Positions 21,001 to 35,200 of a stretch of DNA of 64,000 bases are shown piece after piece. The notes under the pieces were generated by a model, which was given only the letters and a program-made list of their open reading frames with translations, made no database searches and was not told the DNA's origin. Source of the DNA: Aphidius gifuensis (taxonomy: Eukaryota > Arthropoda > Insecta > Hymenoptera > Braconidae); the NCBI RefSeq assembly GCF_014905175.1, contig NC_057793.1:10168001-10232000 (forward strand), written 5' to 3'. Every line of letters begins with the position of its first letter. Position 1 is the first letter of the stretch. The position numbers were made by a program, and so were the translations under genes.

Positions 21001-22808
21001 CAACCATGACCAGGGTAGGTACTTTATTGAATGAATACGAATTTATAATCAACAGCCAAAAATAAATTAAACACATTTTGATGATGTGTCTGGCCAACAT
21101 CAAGTATCAACTCAACATATTTTAATGTCATTGATTATTTATAATTTTATTATTGAAATTCTTTGAAGTATCTTGCAATTAGTACAATGTATATTTTTAA
21201 AAAAATTTTTCTATAATTTTATATTTGACTTCACCTTATTCTTCCCAAAAAAAACTTCAAGCTTACACACTTATTGATGACATTGTTAATTGTATTTTCC
21301 TTCATTTTAATATTATAGATAAAAATTTTATATTAAGCGGGGTCAAATAGAAATTTTTTTCAACAGTTGAAACTTCATGATAGTCATCAAAGATATATTT
21401 TCTTGTTGATTTTCTAGAATCATATTTTTTTGTGAATGTACCGGAATTTAAAATAAACAATAGCTACAAAATTACATATGCGGTGGCGACTTTGAAGAAT
21501 TGTCAATTTTTTTTGTGAAAATTACTGTTTGTTTCTATTTTCTTTTATTTGAATTTTTATCTAATGATAGAATTATTGCTGTACATACCAATTGGTCATT
21601 GTTTTGTTGTTCTTTGTAATGATTTTTTGACGTTTACTAGCGGGGTTTTTTTTTTTCCTTATTAGTAGGTTTTTTCATTGGTATGTACAACAATAATTCT
21701 ATATCGTTAGATGAAAATTCAAATAAAAAAAACAATACAAATCTTGATGAAATTTTAAGACAAGATAATCCTGGCCTGAACCCTAGTATACTCCATTCAA
21801 GTATATACACTATTGGTGTATATATACAATACACCAAATTTTGACAAAACAAATTTTGGTAAAACATGGAACATCTCATTTTAATAAGAAGCCAGGAGGT
21901 TTTTTAATGTGCAAATATTGTCAAAAAAATGTAAGATACTGGATGCATCAAGTCAGAAAAAATCAGAGATATAATGTTAATAAATAATTTTTTGCTCTAC
22001 TCCGTTTTTTCTTCGAAATTTTTCTATACAGCAGTATATGCGGAGTAAATCGGAGAAATGTGGAAAAATCTCGTAGGAATCGGAGTAAAGCTGAAATAAT
22101 GTAGATAATAATATAGGCAATAAGAAAATGAAACATTTTTCAATTATATTAATGAAAATTTTTGATTCATTTTTCTTGTATCTGTGTATGTGACGTCACG
22201 ATCCACGTTTCCAACTAATTTAAACTGATTTACACCGTGAAATCCAGCAGGACTTTCTTTAAATTTTTATTGGACACTTGAAAAATGTTGAAAATTTATT
22301 ATTTTTATTGTATCATTTACATTTTACAATTCTTTTTAGCTGTGTACAATTATTGTTGTAATTAGACTGTACATAAAAATGATAACCAATACTGAACGAA
22401 AGCCATTATCTAAAAAAAACAAAAACAGGTATCTATAATTATAATACAGTTTAAACATGAATACTCGTGATAACAATATCGAGGACAAAACAATCATAGT
22501 GTTGAAAATTATACACAGTGACGGTTATCAAATTGGCTAGTTATTTATAAATTCAAACATTGAATGTAAAGTAAAGTTTGTGTATAATTCAAAGTAAGCT
22601 GCAAATAAATTACGTTTTTTTTTTCGAAAATGAATGAATAAATAAAAGTATAAATAATTAAATAAAATTTATTAATGTTAATTGAAAAATTAGTTTATTT
22701 AACAAATAAATATTGTAATATTTTCGATTTTATAAATTATTATTAACGTTTGGCTTTTGATTATCATTGAATAATTATTACAACATAATTTCAATTGGGG
22801 AACTTAAA
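18011..22808. other. Intergenic region without a convincing gene
   Basis: No reading frame with protein-like composition was found. Contents include a short GT run near 19300, runs of A near 20565-20580, and an exon-like segment at 20982-21014 (after tattttcag, with an ATG and a following GTAGGT) whose link to a gene I cannot show. There is also an inverted repeat at 21541-21730 and a CGGAGAAA-type repeat at about 21995-22100. The 3' part should contain the promoter and 5' UTR of the ABCC gene. Confidence 0.5.
21541..21730. repeat. Imperfect inverted repeat, arms about 52 bases
   Basis: Left arm 21541-21592 and right arm 21677-21730 pair with a few mismatches and a 2-base indel. Left core: gaattattgctgtacatacc. 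The right core reads the complement with one change. The loop is about 84 bases. It could be a small foldback transposon or a transcribed hairpin. Confidence 0.7.
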
Positions 22809-25800
22809 ATGCAAGCGCAAGTAATGACCAAAGATAAAAAAAATTCAATAAATGAAGCAAATTTTTCAAGGAAACCAACTTTCACGTGAATATTAATTTA
22901 TTATTATCATTAAACTATATAATTTTTATTTACTTTTATTTATATATATTATACGATTTTTTTTCCTTCGCAGATGGATGCTTGGTATATTTTTAACTGG
23001 TTACAAAAGAGATTTACAAATTGATGATCTTCCAGAAATTTCAAAAGAATATAAAAGTAATTATTTGGGTAATAAACTATCAAGCTCATGGAGGAATGAA
23101 TTGAAACGAGTAGAAATTAAAAATTTCAATGGTTCAACTAAAAATTCATTACCAAATTTAGTGAAAGCACTGTTCGATGTATTTGGTATTGAATTTGCAT
23201 TACGTGGAATTTTTTTTGGTACTTTTCTAATAATTATAGGGTAATAATAATTTATTTTCTTAAACTATCTCAAGTTACTTTAGTTTTTTTTTTTTTTTTT
23301 ATTAAACAATTTTCTTTTGGTGGAAATAATCTGCTAAAATTTAAAAGACCTGAAAAGTAAAAAATTAAATTTTATTTTTGTTTTGGTATATAGAACAACA
23401 CAGCCAGTTGCACTTGCCGCATACATAAAGTACTTTTCCTCAGCTAAAAAAAATTCAAAAAATAGTACAACTGAAAATGATGCTTACATGTATGTCGGAT
23501 ATATCATGATTTCTATAATTTTGAATAACGTTATAGTCAGTAAATTTTTAATGACAATGAATCATCTTGGAATGAAAATAAGAGTTGCTTGCTGCTCCTT
23601 GATATATAGAAAAGTTCTAAAATTATCACCAACATATATAGGTAATAAAACGATTGGACAAGCATTGAATCTTATGTCTAATGATGTCAACAAATTGGAT
23701 CATTGCATATATCTTCATTACATATGGATTGGTCCACTACAAGTAATATTTAGCACTTACTTTATTTATCTCGAGATTGGCTTGGCTGGTATTATTGGAG
23801 TTATTTGTTTTCTCATATTGATTCCTTTTAGCAAATGGATAGGAAAAAAATCATCAGAATTTTGTCACAATATTTATGAAAAAACTGATGAACGTATTAG
23901 ATTAACAAATGAAGCAATTAGTGGTATTGAAGTAATCAAAATGTATTGCTGGGAATATCTATTTAGTGATTCAATTAAAAATGCTAGAAATGTTGAAGTT
24001 GATGCTATGAAATCAGCTTATATTCTTCGTATATTCATGTCATCATTGTTTCACTGTATGCCAAGAGTTATAATTTTTATTACAATACTTTGTATTATAT
24101 TTTTAAATACTGACAATCAACAGCAAAGCTCTAATAAATTAACAGCATCAAAAATATTTATGTTAATTGCTTACTTTGAAATGATTCGTGTACAAATGTT
24201 ATTTTGTTTTTCTAAAGGTATTTTACTTTTTGGTGAAACAATAGCATCAATAAAACGTATTCAAAATTTTATGTTGTACGAAGAAGTTAATCCTGAAACT
24301 CAATTACAAAATTTTAAAAGTGTTAACAATGAAAATACTAAAAAATTTTATTATAAAAATGATGCTTATCTACATGACAATGTAAAACCATTGGCTTTTA
24401 AAAAATTTGATAAACAAAGTGATAATGATGATAACGTTAAAGAAAATAAAGGATCAATTATAATTAAAGAGGCATTTGCAAAGTGGCTCGATAAAGACAC
24501 ATTGAGTAATTTAAATATGGTAGTAGAACCAGGCCAGTTGGTAGCTGTTATTGGTCCAGTTGGTTCTGGCAAGTCAAGTTTATTGAGTGTCATTCTTAAA
24601 GAGCTAAAAGTTTATCAAGGGAATGTTGATATACAAGGAAATATTGCATATGCATGTCAAGAGCCTTGGATATTTTATGGCTCAGTTAAAAACAATATTA
24701 TCTTTGGTCGATCACTGGACCAAAATCGATATAAACAAGTTATAAAAGTGTGCCAATTGGAACGAGATTTACAGCTTCTTCCTTACAATGACAAAACAAT
24801 TGTTGGTCAACGTGGAATAAGTTTGTCTGGGGGACAACGAGCCAGGATAAATTTTGCACGTGCTGTTTATGATGATGCTTCAATTTATCTATTTGATGAT
24901 TCATTGAGTTCAGTTGATACAAATGTTGGTAAAAACATGTTCAACGAGTGTATTAAAAAATATTTAAAAGGAAAAACAAGAATTCTTGTGACTCATCAAA
25001 TTGAATATTTAAAAAATGTCGACAGAATTATTTTTATAAAAGATGGAAAAATTGAAGCTGATGGAAATTACGATGAGTTGATTGTAAAATCAATTAATTT
25101 TAAAATATTATCAGCTTCTCTATTGTCATCTAATAACGAGATAGAATCTTCGATCAAAAATCAAGATACAATAGAACACAAAACTTTTTATTCTGTTAAT
25201 TTAGAACCAACATTGAATGATGATACAGTACGTGACAATAATGAAGAACCTGTTGAAGTTGAAGAAACTCAAATTAAAGGAAAAATGGAAACTAAATTAT
25301 TCTTAGCATACTTTGGTGCTTCTGGTAATTCTTGTTTGGTGTATTTTGTATTTTTGTTGATTGGTGCTACACAAATATTGTCATCTGGAGGTGATTGGTT
25401 CATCATTTATTTGATTCAAGATGAAAAAATATATTCAAATTCAACCGTGACAAAGGTCAATGATTCATCAATGACTAATCGTATTTTTATTTTTGGAACT
25501 ATTACCATAGTGGTAGTAATTATGACTTTTGTACAATCTATTGCGTTTATCGGAATTTGCACGAGAGCTTCTAAACATCTTCATGATCAAATGTTCAAAA
25601 GTGTAATTCACGCAACAATCAGATTCTTCAATACGAACTCCTCTGGCAGAATTTTAAATCGTTTTTCTAAAGATTTGGGAGTTGTTGACAACTCGTTACC
25701 CATCAATATGCTTGAGTGCATTCAATATGTTGGTAAATTGTTTGGAATATTCACTTTGTTGGCAATAACAAATTATTGGCTTATAATTCCTGCTATAATT

Positions 25801-27075
25801 ATTGGAATAATTGTATATTTTCTGACAATTTTTTACTTTTCTACTTCAATGAGTTTAAAAAGACTGGAAGGAATAAATAAATCTCCAGTTTTAAATCACT
25901 TGAGCTCCTCATATCAAGGTCTTGCCACAATCAGATCGTTTAATAGTCAAAAAATTTTAATTGAAGAATTTGACAATCATCAAGATGTTCATTCATCAGT
26001 TTGGTCTATGTTCATTAGAACTTCTGTAACATATGATTTTTGGCTAGATAATTTGTGTTCAATTTATGCTTGTATTGTCACTATGAGCTTACTGATATTT
26101 GTAAGAAATGATGAAATTGTTGAGAGCAGTATTGGTCTTGTTACCACACAAATTGTTGGGCTTATAGGATTCTTAGCATTTACAATGCAACAAATTACTG
26201 AGCTTGGAAATCAAATGACATCTGTAGAAAGAGTGTATGAGTATACAAATCTAGAAAGTGAATCACCACTAAATAGTTTAACTGATAAAAAACCAGAAGA
26301 AAAATGGCCAGAAAATGGTAAAATTCAATTTAAAAATGTTTACATGTCGTATGATCCATCAGAGGCACCTGTTTTAAAAAATCTTAATTTTTCAATCGAT
26401 GGAAACGAGAAAATAGGAATTGTCGGAAGAACTGGTGCTGGAAAATCTTCATTAATATCGGCTCTTTTTAGACTAGCTTATCTTGAGGGTGAAATAAAAA
26501 TTGATGAAATTGAAACAAAACAAATTGGTCTTCATGATTTAAGAACGAAAATATCAATTATTCCACAAGAACCATTTTTAATCGCTGGTGTTTTAAGAAA
26601 AAATTTAGATCCATTTGATTTATACGAAGATCATGTGCTTAGATCTGCTCTAGATGACGTTGAGCTCAAAGAAATGGATCTTCAGACATATATCAACGAA
26701 AGAGGTAACAACTTGAGTGTTGGGCAGAGACAACTTGTTTGTCTAGCACGGGCAATTATAAAGAATAATAAAATATTGATATTAGACGAAGCCACTGCCA
26801 ATGTCGATTCAAAAACAGATGAACTTATTCAAAAAACAATTCGTAAAAAATTTACAGACTGCACAGTAGTTACAATTGCCCATCGATTAAATACAGTCAT
26901 GGATAGTGATAAAATACTTGTCATGGATGCTGGAAGAGTCGTTGAATTTGATCGTCCTCAGGTACTTCTTCAAAACTCACATGGTGCTTTCACTAATATG
27001 ATCAATCAAACTGGTGAAACTATGGCTAATTCACTGAGAAATTTAGCTAGAGATAAGCATATGGACTTTAACTAA
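22809..27075 (+). CDS. ABCC4: ABC transporter subfamily C, MRP4/ABCC4-like (three exons)
   Basis: Exons are 22809-22885, 22974-23240 and 23394-27075, with GT/AG borders and continuous phase, giving 1341 residues. The layout is TMD1-NBD1-TMD2-NBD2 without an N-terminal TMD0, as in short MRPs. NBD1: Walker A GPVGSGKSS (502-510), signature LSGGQ (592-596), Walker B IYLFDD (612-617). The catalytic Glu is Asp, as is usual in ABCC NBD1. NBD2: GRTGAGKSS (1126-1134), signature LSVGQ (1222-1226), LDEAT with catalytic Glu about 1247. N-terminal WMLGIFLTGYKRDL matches the pre-TMD1 helix of MRP4 relatives. It probably exports organic anions or conjugates at the plasma membrane. The exact ABCC4 orthology is inferred. 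The start chosen is the first ATG of exon 1; no alternative in-frame ATG lies close upstream. Confidence 0.92.
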
Positions 27076-27173
27076 GATATACTTTTAGTAATATCTTTAT
27101 GTTAATATAATATTTGATTGTTATATTTAATTCAAAAAATTTTAATTTTAAAATATCATGCAATTATTAATTA

Positions 27174-27179
27174 AATAAA
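27174..27179 (+). terminator. Candidate poly(A) signal of the ABCC gene
   Basis: AATAAA lies about 100 bases after the stop codon, a usual spacing. The hexamer is frequent in this AT-rich DNA, so the call rests on position. Confidence 0.4.
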
Positions 27180-30100
27180 CAACAATAAGAAAAAATTTAT
27201 ATTTTTTATGTTTATAGAATTATATTTATAGAGTAGATAATTGATTATGATTGTAAAATACAAACAACAAAGTTACCTACTTTTAAATTATTATAATAAA
27301 TATAATGATACATCCATGTTTTTTTTCTCTGCAGTACAATGCATTTTTATTTATTTATTATCATTAATATTAGTATTATTTTTAATTATTATTATTATTA
27401 TTATTACTATTATTATTTTCATTATAACTCTTATATTTATTTTATGTTTTTTTAATTGTTTTCTTGTCACTATTATCCAAGTGTCGAAAGTCACAACCTA
27501 AATAATAAATTGTTATTTTTTCATTCGCGAACTAATAAATTGTAAATTACGTAAATTCAGCACATGTATATCATTTGGTCACAGCCGAATCGCGCTACAA
27601 AAAAACGTTTTTTTTTTCAATTTTTCTTATTTTTTTTTTTTTTTTACAAACAGCCGAAATTGAAGTATCAAAATATACAATCACAAAGAAATAATTAAAT
27701 TAATAATAATGATGGAATTATAGGCTGTGACTTTTTTTTCTTGATTTTTCTATCTAATTCTAAGGTTTTTTTTTTTTTTTTTTCTTTCTTTTTTTTACAA
27801 ACCATTTTAACACAATTTGATATCAGAGTTGCCCAGTGTTTTTATTAATTAAATCTAAATTTTTTTTTTTTCTTTATTTTGTTTAGCCATTCTTAACAAT
27901 AAATTAGATAATTATTATTGAGTATGCCAGGGTGCATTCAATTTTTTATATCGTTGATAATTTTTTTAAATTAAGTTTCATATTATTGATCTTACTTGCT
28001 CCACTGACCCAATAATATGACTATTTACAAAATTTCATTAATTATTTTATTTTCTTTCAGCTAATTCTGTTAGTCAGAAAAACATTTTACTAAATTTTTT
28101 TTTTCTTTATTTATATTTTATATATATTTGTTTTGTTTTTTTTTTATATAATATCAACAACGTACATGTAATAAAATGAATGCTTGGAGGATTAAATTTT
28201 GCATATTAGTGTTTTTTTTTTTTTTCTCATTCTAATTTTTTTTAAATATATTATATTCAGTGTTTAATATAATATATTCAATTTACAATGTTTCTATTAT
28301 TACAGCATGTATTTGCAATATTTTTTTCATAATTAATTTAATTTTAATATTTATTTTTTCCATAAATATGAGTCTAAAAATTAGCTATTTACTTGATATT
28401 ATTTGAAATATGAGGATTAATTTTTCACTTACATGTGCACTTTTTAAAATAAAAAAAAAAAAAAAATTCTATGGCACATTGATAAATTAAAAAATAAAAA
28501 TAATAATTCAAGTTGAACACGAAAAAAAAAATTATTAAAAAAATAAAAATCATACAACAATTAAAAAATAAAATTCATGATTTTTTAGAGATTTATTTAT
28601 TCATTCAATTTAATAATTAAAAAAATAATAAAAACAAAATATTAGTGCACCATGTTAATATGACAGGACATGCAAAAATTTTCAGTGAGTATTTCATAAT
28701 AGCATATCTTTTTTTTTTTTTTTCTTTTTTTCATTTTTATTTTATACACTTAGTGAATAAAAATGATTTTTTTTTTATAAGAGATTTGTTTTTTTTTTTT
28801 CTTATTTCTCATCACCATAAATTTTCACATACAATCTTTCTATATCTATAAATACAATTAAATAAAGCTAAAAAATTTTTTTTTATTTATTTATTAAATT
28901 TATTTAACAATAATAATAAAATAAATTATAAATAATAATTAACGCCAATGTGAGTAAAATAAAAAATAATATTTCAAAAAATAAAAATAAAAAGTACTAA
29001 TCATTTATATAAATATATTTAAATATAAATGATAATACTATATAATTTTCTTTTTTTTATTTACGTTTTAATAATAATAATAATAATAATCATAATAATA
29101 ATAACTAAAGATTTTTCATTCATTTCAACGTCAGTAGTCTGATAATCAAGTAATATTTTTGCACATTATAATCCACATGTGTGCATCACAAGTAATATAA
29201 TTACACTGTACAATTATTTTTTAATAAAAATAATGATAATGATAATAATGATAATAATAATAATAATAATAAAAAATAATAGCAATGATGACAGTGTTAA
29301 TAATATTAATAATATATAGACGTATTATTTTTTTTCTTCTCATTTTTTTCTTTAAGAAAAAAATCAATTAAAGATGAATAATTTCGGTGATTTAAAAATT
29401 ATCCGAGTACAGTTATATAGTTTCATTTATATACATAAAATAAATATTATTAATAACATTAAGCTATTTTTTTTTTTTTTTTATACCATTGCTTATGCGC
29501 AATCACTCTTCGCAAATGTGTTTTTTCTTTTTTTCATTTTATTTATATATTTATATATAGTTATATATATTCATTTTTTTTTCGTTTGTTTTTAATGTTT
29601 TTTTTTTTTAATTATTCAATTTTTAATTTTAATTTTTGCGTATATTATCTAATGGTACGAGCTTCTTGAATATTTCATCGAGAATACCTACTGGCTCGTT
29701 TTATTCTTTTTTAAAAAATTTCTTTTTTTTTTTTTTCTCATAATTAAGATATATTAGGTACCTTGTTTATAAATTGCACTGACTATAAATAACAAAGAAA
29801 GTAAAAATAAAAAAAAATAAAATAATAAAAGTCAAAATCAAAAGGTGAAAAAAAGAAATTAAAAAAAAAAAAAAGGATCGATTTTATCGAGTGAATTTTA
29901 ACGTCAAGCCAATATGGCGACTCGGAACTGTGGAGATTAATTTTTTTTTTTTTATTTATAATTTTTATACTTCACTCCGTGGTTACCGATAACGCTATTT
30001 GGCACATAAGTAATTATATCACATCAAACTCCACTGGACTATCATTCTCATCAAGACAATGCCTTTTAATCATTCGTACATTTTTTTTTTTTTTCTTTTT

Positions 30101-31741
30101 ATTAATTTTAATCAATAAACAATTGTTTTAACTTTTTATTCCCTCTCAGTTTATCTAAAATGGCTTTTTTATTTTGTAATTCAAGATCTTTTTTAATACA
30201 GTTTTCTGGTGAAAATAATTTCATTAGTTTTTTATCGTTTTTCTTCGAATTCTGAAGAAAAAAAAAACAAGTAAATTGGAGTAGAACGGCATAATTCAGA
30301 CAATAATTAAATAAATCCAAGAAAATTGTTAGAAGAATGTGAACATAGATAAGAGTACAATATTGGAACAAAGGTCTTTCAAAATTTTGTTCAGTTAATC
30401 TACGTTTTTCTCTGACTCATTTCACTTTACTCCGGCTTACTCGGTTTTTTTTTCGAATCGGAGAAATTTTTTTCACCAAAATTTTCATCGTAATGATATG
30501 AGATTCAATAAATAAATGATAAAAATACTATAAGTACATTTACGTTCCACGCATATTGTGAAAAATTCGGTGTCTTTTTAAAATTATTTTACTTATTTAC
30601 TTCTCTTTTTTGTTTTTATATTTTATTTTTCTTATCATAAAGAGACTAAAAGTCTTTTAACAATCAATTGGCTAGCATTTGTTTTTTTTTTTTCTTTACA
30701 AATAAGAATAAAATTTGTTAATTTAATTTTCTTTAGTTAATTTAATTCTTCGACTGGACACCAGATTCATCACAGTGGAGATGAAAAAATGATTTTAATT
30801 TTTATTGATACGTTGAGGACAATATTGGCACACTCGACAATCAGTGAATAAAACATTTTACAAATGTTCATAATCACGATTTTTATTTTTTATATTTTCT
30901 TGTTTTTTGTCCAACATAATACGACTTTGACAGTTTTCATAAAAATAATATAAATACAGATAACAATTCTGTATAAATTATAAAAAAAAAAAAAATTTTT
31001 TTCTTCTTCTTTTGATTATCATAGGTTGACTGTTGCTCATAAATTTATACAATAAATCCTTTCTGTACAATTTGAATGTGTCACTATTTAAATGTTTTAT
31101 TTATTCACTTGAAATTTTGGCAAAAGTGAGGATAATATTATTTTAGACGAGTAAATAATACTCAAAATAAACCTCAAGTAAAAAAAAAAAAAAAAATGCG
31201 AATATCACTTTTTTTTTATTAAATCGTTGGAGACCTCGAAAAAGTCATTTATTATACCACAAAATGTAGGTTTTGTAACTTGAAAAAATTTAAATTATAT
31301 AAATTTTATAATAATAATAATAATTACAATAACGATATTAATAATAATTAAACAATGAAATTTTTTTTTGGCCCCTTGCAATTTTAAATAAAAGTAATAT
31401 CAATTTTTTTTTTTTAACTACAATAATAATTGATTGATTTTTTTTTTTTTTGATATTTAATTATAATTTAAAATATTGTTTATCATATTTATGTACTCGT
31501 CTAAATTTTTTTAAAAAATTTTTTCATGGCACACGTGACAGAAAGGTAAGTAAGAAAAGAAAAGTGAAAAAAAAAATATATAATTAAATAAACAACTAAA
31601 GTAAAAAAATAAAATTAACAAAAAAAAAGGTAAAAAATAAAAATTCTTTTTTTATTTTTCATTTGAAAACTTTCACCAATAAAGTTCACGGGTGTGTCTT
31701 GGCGCTCCGGGTTGCCAAATAAGCTGACCCGGAGCCACAAT
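27180..31741. other. Intergenic and probable SoxD 3' UTR: homopolymer-rich DNA
   Basis: Apart from the weak exon candidate at 30114-30255, no gene is seen. The plus strand is packed with T runs of 10-18 bases and ATA/AAT microsatellites (for example 29070-29105 and 29233-29280). Part of it is likely the long 3' UTR of the minus-strand SoxD gene. A TTTATT (AATAAA on the minus strand) lies at 31651-31656, 85 bases past the SoxD stop. A CGGAGAAA-type repeat lies at about 30395-30485. Confidence 0.5.
30114..30255 (-). other. Exon-like open segment, unidentified
   Basis: On the minus strand a T-rich tract ending TTCTTCAG is followed by an open frame of about 46 codons. It is rich in Lys and Leu (SKKNDKKLMKLFSPENCIKKD at its start, LDKLRGNKKLKQLFID at its end), then a stop and an AATAAA within 20 bases. 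This looks like a terminal exon of a small gene or a retained exon fragment. I found no partner exon and do not recognise the protein. Confidence 0.3.
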
Positions 31742-32229
31742 TCAATCTTCGTCATGATGTTGTCGTGGACTTGCATCATAACCACCAATTGAACCCGAAT
31801 TATCAGGTGAAAAATTCATAATATCAGTTGGTGATAAACTATCAGGTGGATAATAATACGATGAATGATCTTGACTTGGTCCAGGTGTACCATTAATCAT
31901 ATTTGCTGGTGGTGATACTGATGGTCTTGCTGATGGTCCTGGTCCAGAAGTATGATGTCCAGTACTCATATCACTTCCAACTGGTGATAAAAATCCCATT
32001 TCTGGTCCACCATCACGACACCAAAGTTGACGCATTTCTTGTCTTCGCTGTCTCATTAACGATTTATATTCAGATATTCTCATTTTTTTACCATCTACAA
32101 TACATGTACGTTTTGGACGTGGTCGATATCTGTAATCCGGATGTTTTTCCATATGTAATTTTGATAATCTTGATTGTTCTTCATAGTACGGCTGTTTTTC
32201 AGAATTTGACATTGCCTTCCATCGTGCTC
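31742..32229 (-). CDS. SoxD: SoxD coding exon 6: HMG-box second half and C terminus
   Basis: The acceptor TATAG precedes GA-GCA-CGA. With the G from exon 5 it restores GARWKAMSN. It carries HMG helix 3 (EEQSRLSKLHMEKHPDYRY), the SoxD-typical extension RTCIVDGKKMRISEYKSLM and a Ser/Pro-rich tail ending HHDED. Confidence 0.93.
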
Positions 32230-35200
32230 CTATAATATATCAGTTAAATAAATTTTAATTAATGAATAAATTTAACTATTATCAAAGTATTTTACGAGAA
32301 AGAAATATATTTTTACCGAGAATTTTTGATATGTTGGAATTGTGCATATCAGGACAAGCCTTTAAAATTTTTCTACGTTCGTCCTTGGCCCAAACCATAA
32401 AAGCATTCATTGGCCTCTTGATATGTGGCTTGCTCTCACTATCTCTCTTTTGTTGTCTCACCATTTTTGCTTTTTCTGTGATATCCTCGGGTACTTTGTA
32501 CGACTGGTCTCGCCACACTTAAAAAAAGAAAATCATACAATTAAATAAAATTTAAAAATTTATTTAATTAAAAAAAATCATATAAAGATCAAGATGATAA
32601 TTTTATATAAAAAAAAGAAAGTCCATAAAATTTTCAGAGACGAAATACAACTTGTTAAATTAATAACAAAAGAGTTAACTATCTTTTTTTTTAATTTTTA
32701 ATTTATTTTTATTAGTATACTTAATAAAAAAATTAATTAAAAAAAAAAAAAAAAAACGACTAATAACAAAAAGAAACCTAAATTTTTTAAAAATTGTATT
32801 TATATTTTTTCTCTCCAACCCTTTGAAAAATAAAACTTGGACTTATTTTTTTGTTATTAAAACGACAAACTGCAATTTCAATATAATTTCTAAAAATATA
32901 TCCAGAGTTATTTTAAGCAAAGCATTAAATATATTTTTTCAATTGAATAATATTAAAGGAGAACGTATGATTGAATTAAAATAAATAAAAAATCAAATAG
33001 ATTTATAAATAAAAATAATAAATCTTACTGTGTTGATAATCTTGATCATCTTGTGGATTTTCCTCTCTACTTGCAGTATGTTTGTTAGATCTTTGTGGTT
33101 GTTGTGCTGGTGCAATTGCACCAGCATTTGGTGGTATTCCATAAATACCATGCATTGCAAAATGTTTTTCAACAGCTGCAACAGCAGCAGCTGCTGCTGA
33201 ACCACTAGCAGGATTTTCTTCCTTGACCATGACCTTGTTCATTGATGATGAATGTGAACTACTCATATGTGGTGGTAATCCACCATATGACATTGATGGT
33301 AAATAATTTCTTGGCATTGGTAAACCAGGTGGAAATAATTTTGGTGCTGTTGCTGCTAATGGTTGTTCTTGTTGTCCACTACTACCAGCACCAGTTGAAT
33401 GTGAATCACTACCTGGTGATGATGATGCTGCTGTTATTATTGATGATGATGATTTTGGTTTTGTTAAATTTAAAGGTGCATCTGGATCTTGTAATGGTGC
33501 TGTTGTTGGTGCAATTGCTGATGATACTGGTGTTGGTGATCTTTCTTTTTCTAATTGTGTTGTCATTTGTGCTAAATGTGCTGTTGCCCAACTTTGACTA
33601 TCCCTGTGATTACTAATCATCTGAAAATATAAATAAATAAATTACATAAATATTTTTATTTATAAAATTCAATTGAAAACAAAAAAAAAATAATATAATT
33701 TACATTTGCAATTGAATTGATATGTTTATTTCCAGATGATGATGATGTTGTTGATGTTGGTGGTGGCATTGAAGAAACAGGAAGTCCACGTAATTGATCA
33801 AGAAATGGCAGAAACATTAATGATTGTGCACTCGACATACTCAACTGTCCTTTCGTAATTTGTGCTTGAAGTTCTTGGATACTATTGTGTTGCTGCATCA
33901 TCTGTTCATGATGTCTTTTTACATGTTCACTTTGTAACCGTTGCATTTCCATTTGCTTCTGTGAATCAACTGCCATATGACTGGGATACGTCTGTAACAT
34001 TTAATGAAATAAATAAATAAAAAAAACCATTTAACCAATTATATTTTTCTTATAATAACTCGAACAAAATTTAATCTTAAATAAACATCATTAAATATAT
34101 TTAATAATTTAGTCATTATTTTTTTATGTTCCTATATATATTTTTAATTTAACTAATTTAATAAAATAATAAAATTATAATGAATTGAAAAATAAAAAAA
34201 AAATCTTTTGAATACTTAGTTTAAGATAATTGAATAGTCCCTTACGGGATTTTTTATCTGGCTCTGATCCAGATATTCATAAAAATTAAAGTCTATTTTA
34301 GGCGATAAGGAAGACGTTTATTCATCCGGCTTGGGTACACACATACACTTAACAATATTTTCAATGCAAACTATAAATCCAAGAATTCTCGTCATCTAGC
34401 ATTAAAAAAAAATTTTTAAAAATAATAATAATACCAACTACTTATACTGACAGTGGTATTTAAGAACTTCCGGTATAAATAAATTAATAATTTGTGAAAA
34501 TAATATGTATTGTCTTTGATATAAATATATTTTTAATTAATATTATGCTGATATTGCAAACGAGCTTTTTATTTGAAGTACGATGCAAAAGCTGGTCGAC
34601 AGAGAGGAAGAGTAAGGGGGTTGTAGTTGATTTGTAAATGATATATATATATGTATATCATGATTTGGATACAGAAAATCCGATGAAAAGTGCGGATTCA
34701 TTATTCATCGGGTGCGGGTCTCAGTTATGCCGATGATACGTATCCATGACAGCAATACCGCCCACAGTGGCTAAATATAAACAGGCGGGGTGCCAACCAA
34801 GTTCCATTCACATTCAACGCAATACATATATATATATATTCTGTATATATCTAAAGAGATGAGGCAGTGGGGCACACATCGTTTCTATCATTTCTGAAAC
34901 TATATTCTTTAATATTTCTCTCTATCCCTCATCTACCCCAGCTCAAATATATACACTCAAATATACATATGGACTTTATATACATATGCATTTATGTAAA
35001 ATTATAATTGTATACACCTTGTGATTTATATATGTATATACAATTGTGCTTGTGCACTTTATAGTCAGTCAAAAATTACATATAAGAATATTAAGAATAT
35101 ATAACGTTCTCAATATGCATTCGCGCATTGACGCCAACTACAAAAGTCGTCGAGTAAATTTAGCAACGCAATTACGAAAACATGTTCAATCTATATATAT

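Noticed and set aside
20982..21014. Short exon-like segment with an ATG before GTAGGT, as a first exon of the ABCC gene
   Set aside because: The next coding ATG at 22809 lacks a clear acceptor in front of it, and phase cannot be tested.
33242..33616. 124-codon plus-strand frame rich in Leu and Val
   Set aside because: It is antisense to SoxD exon 4 low-complexity sequence.
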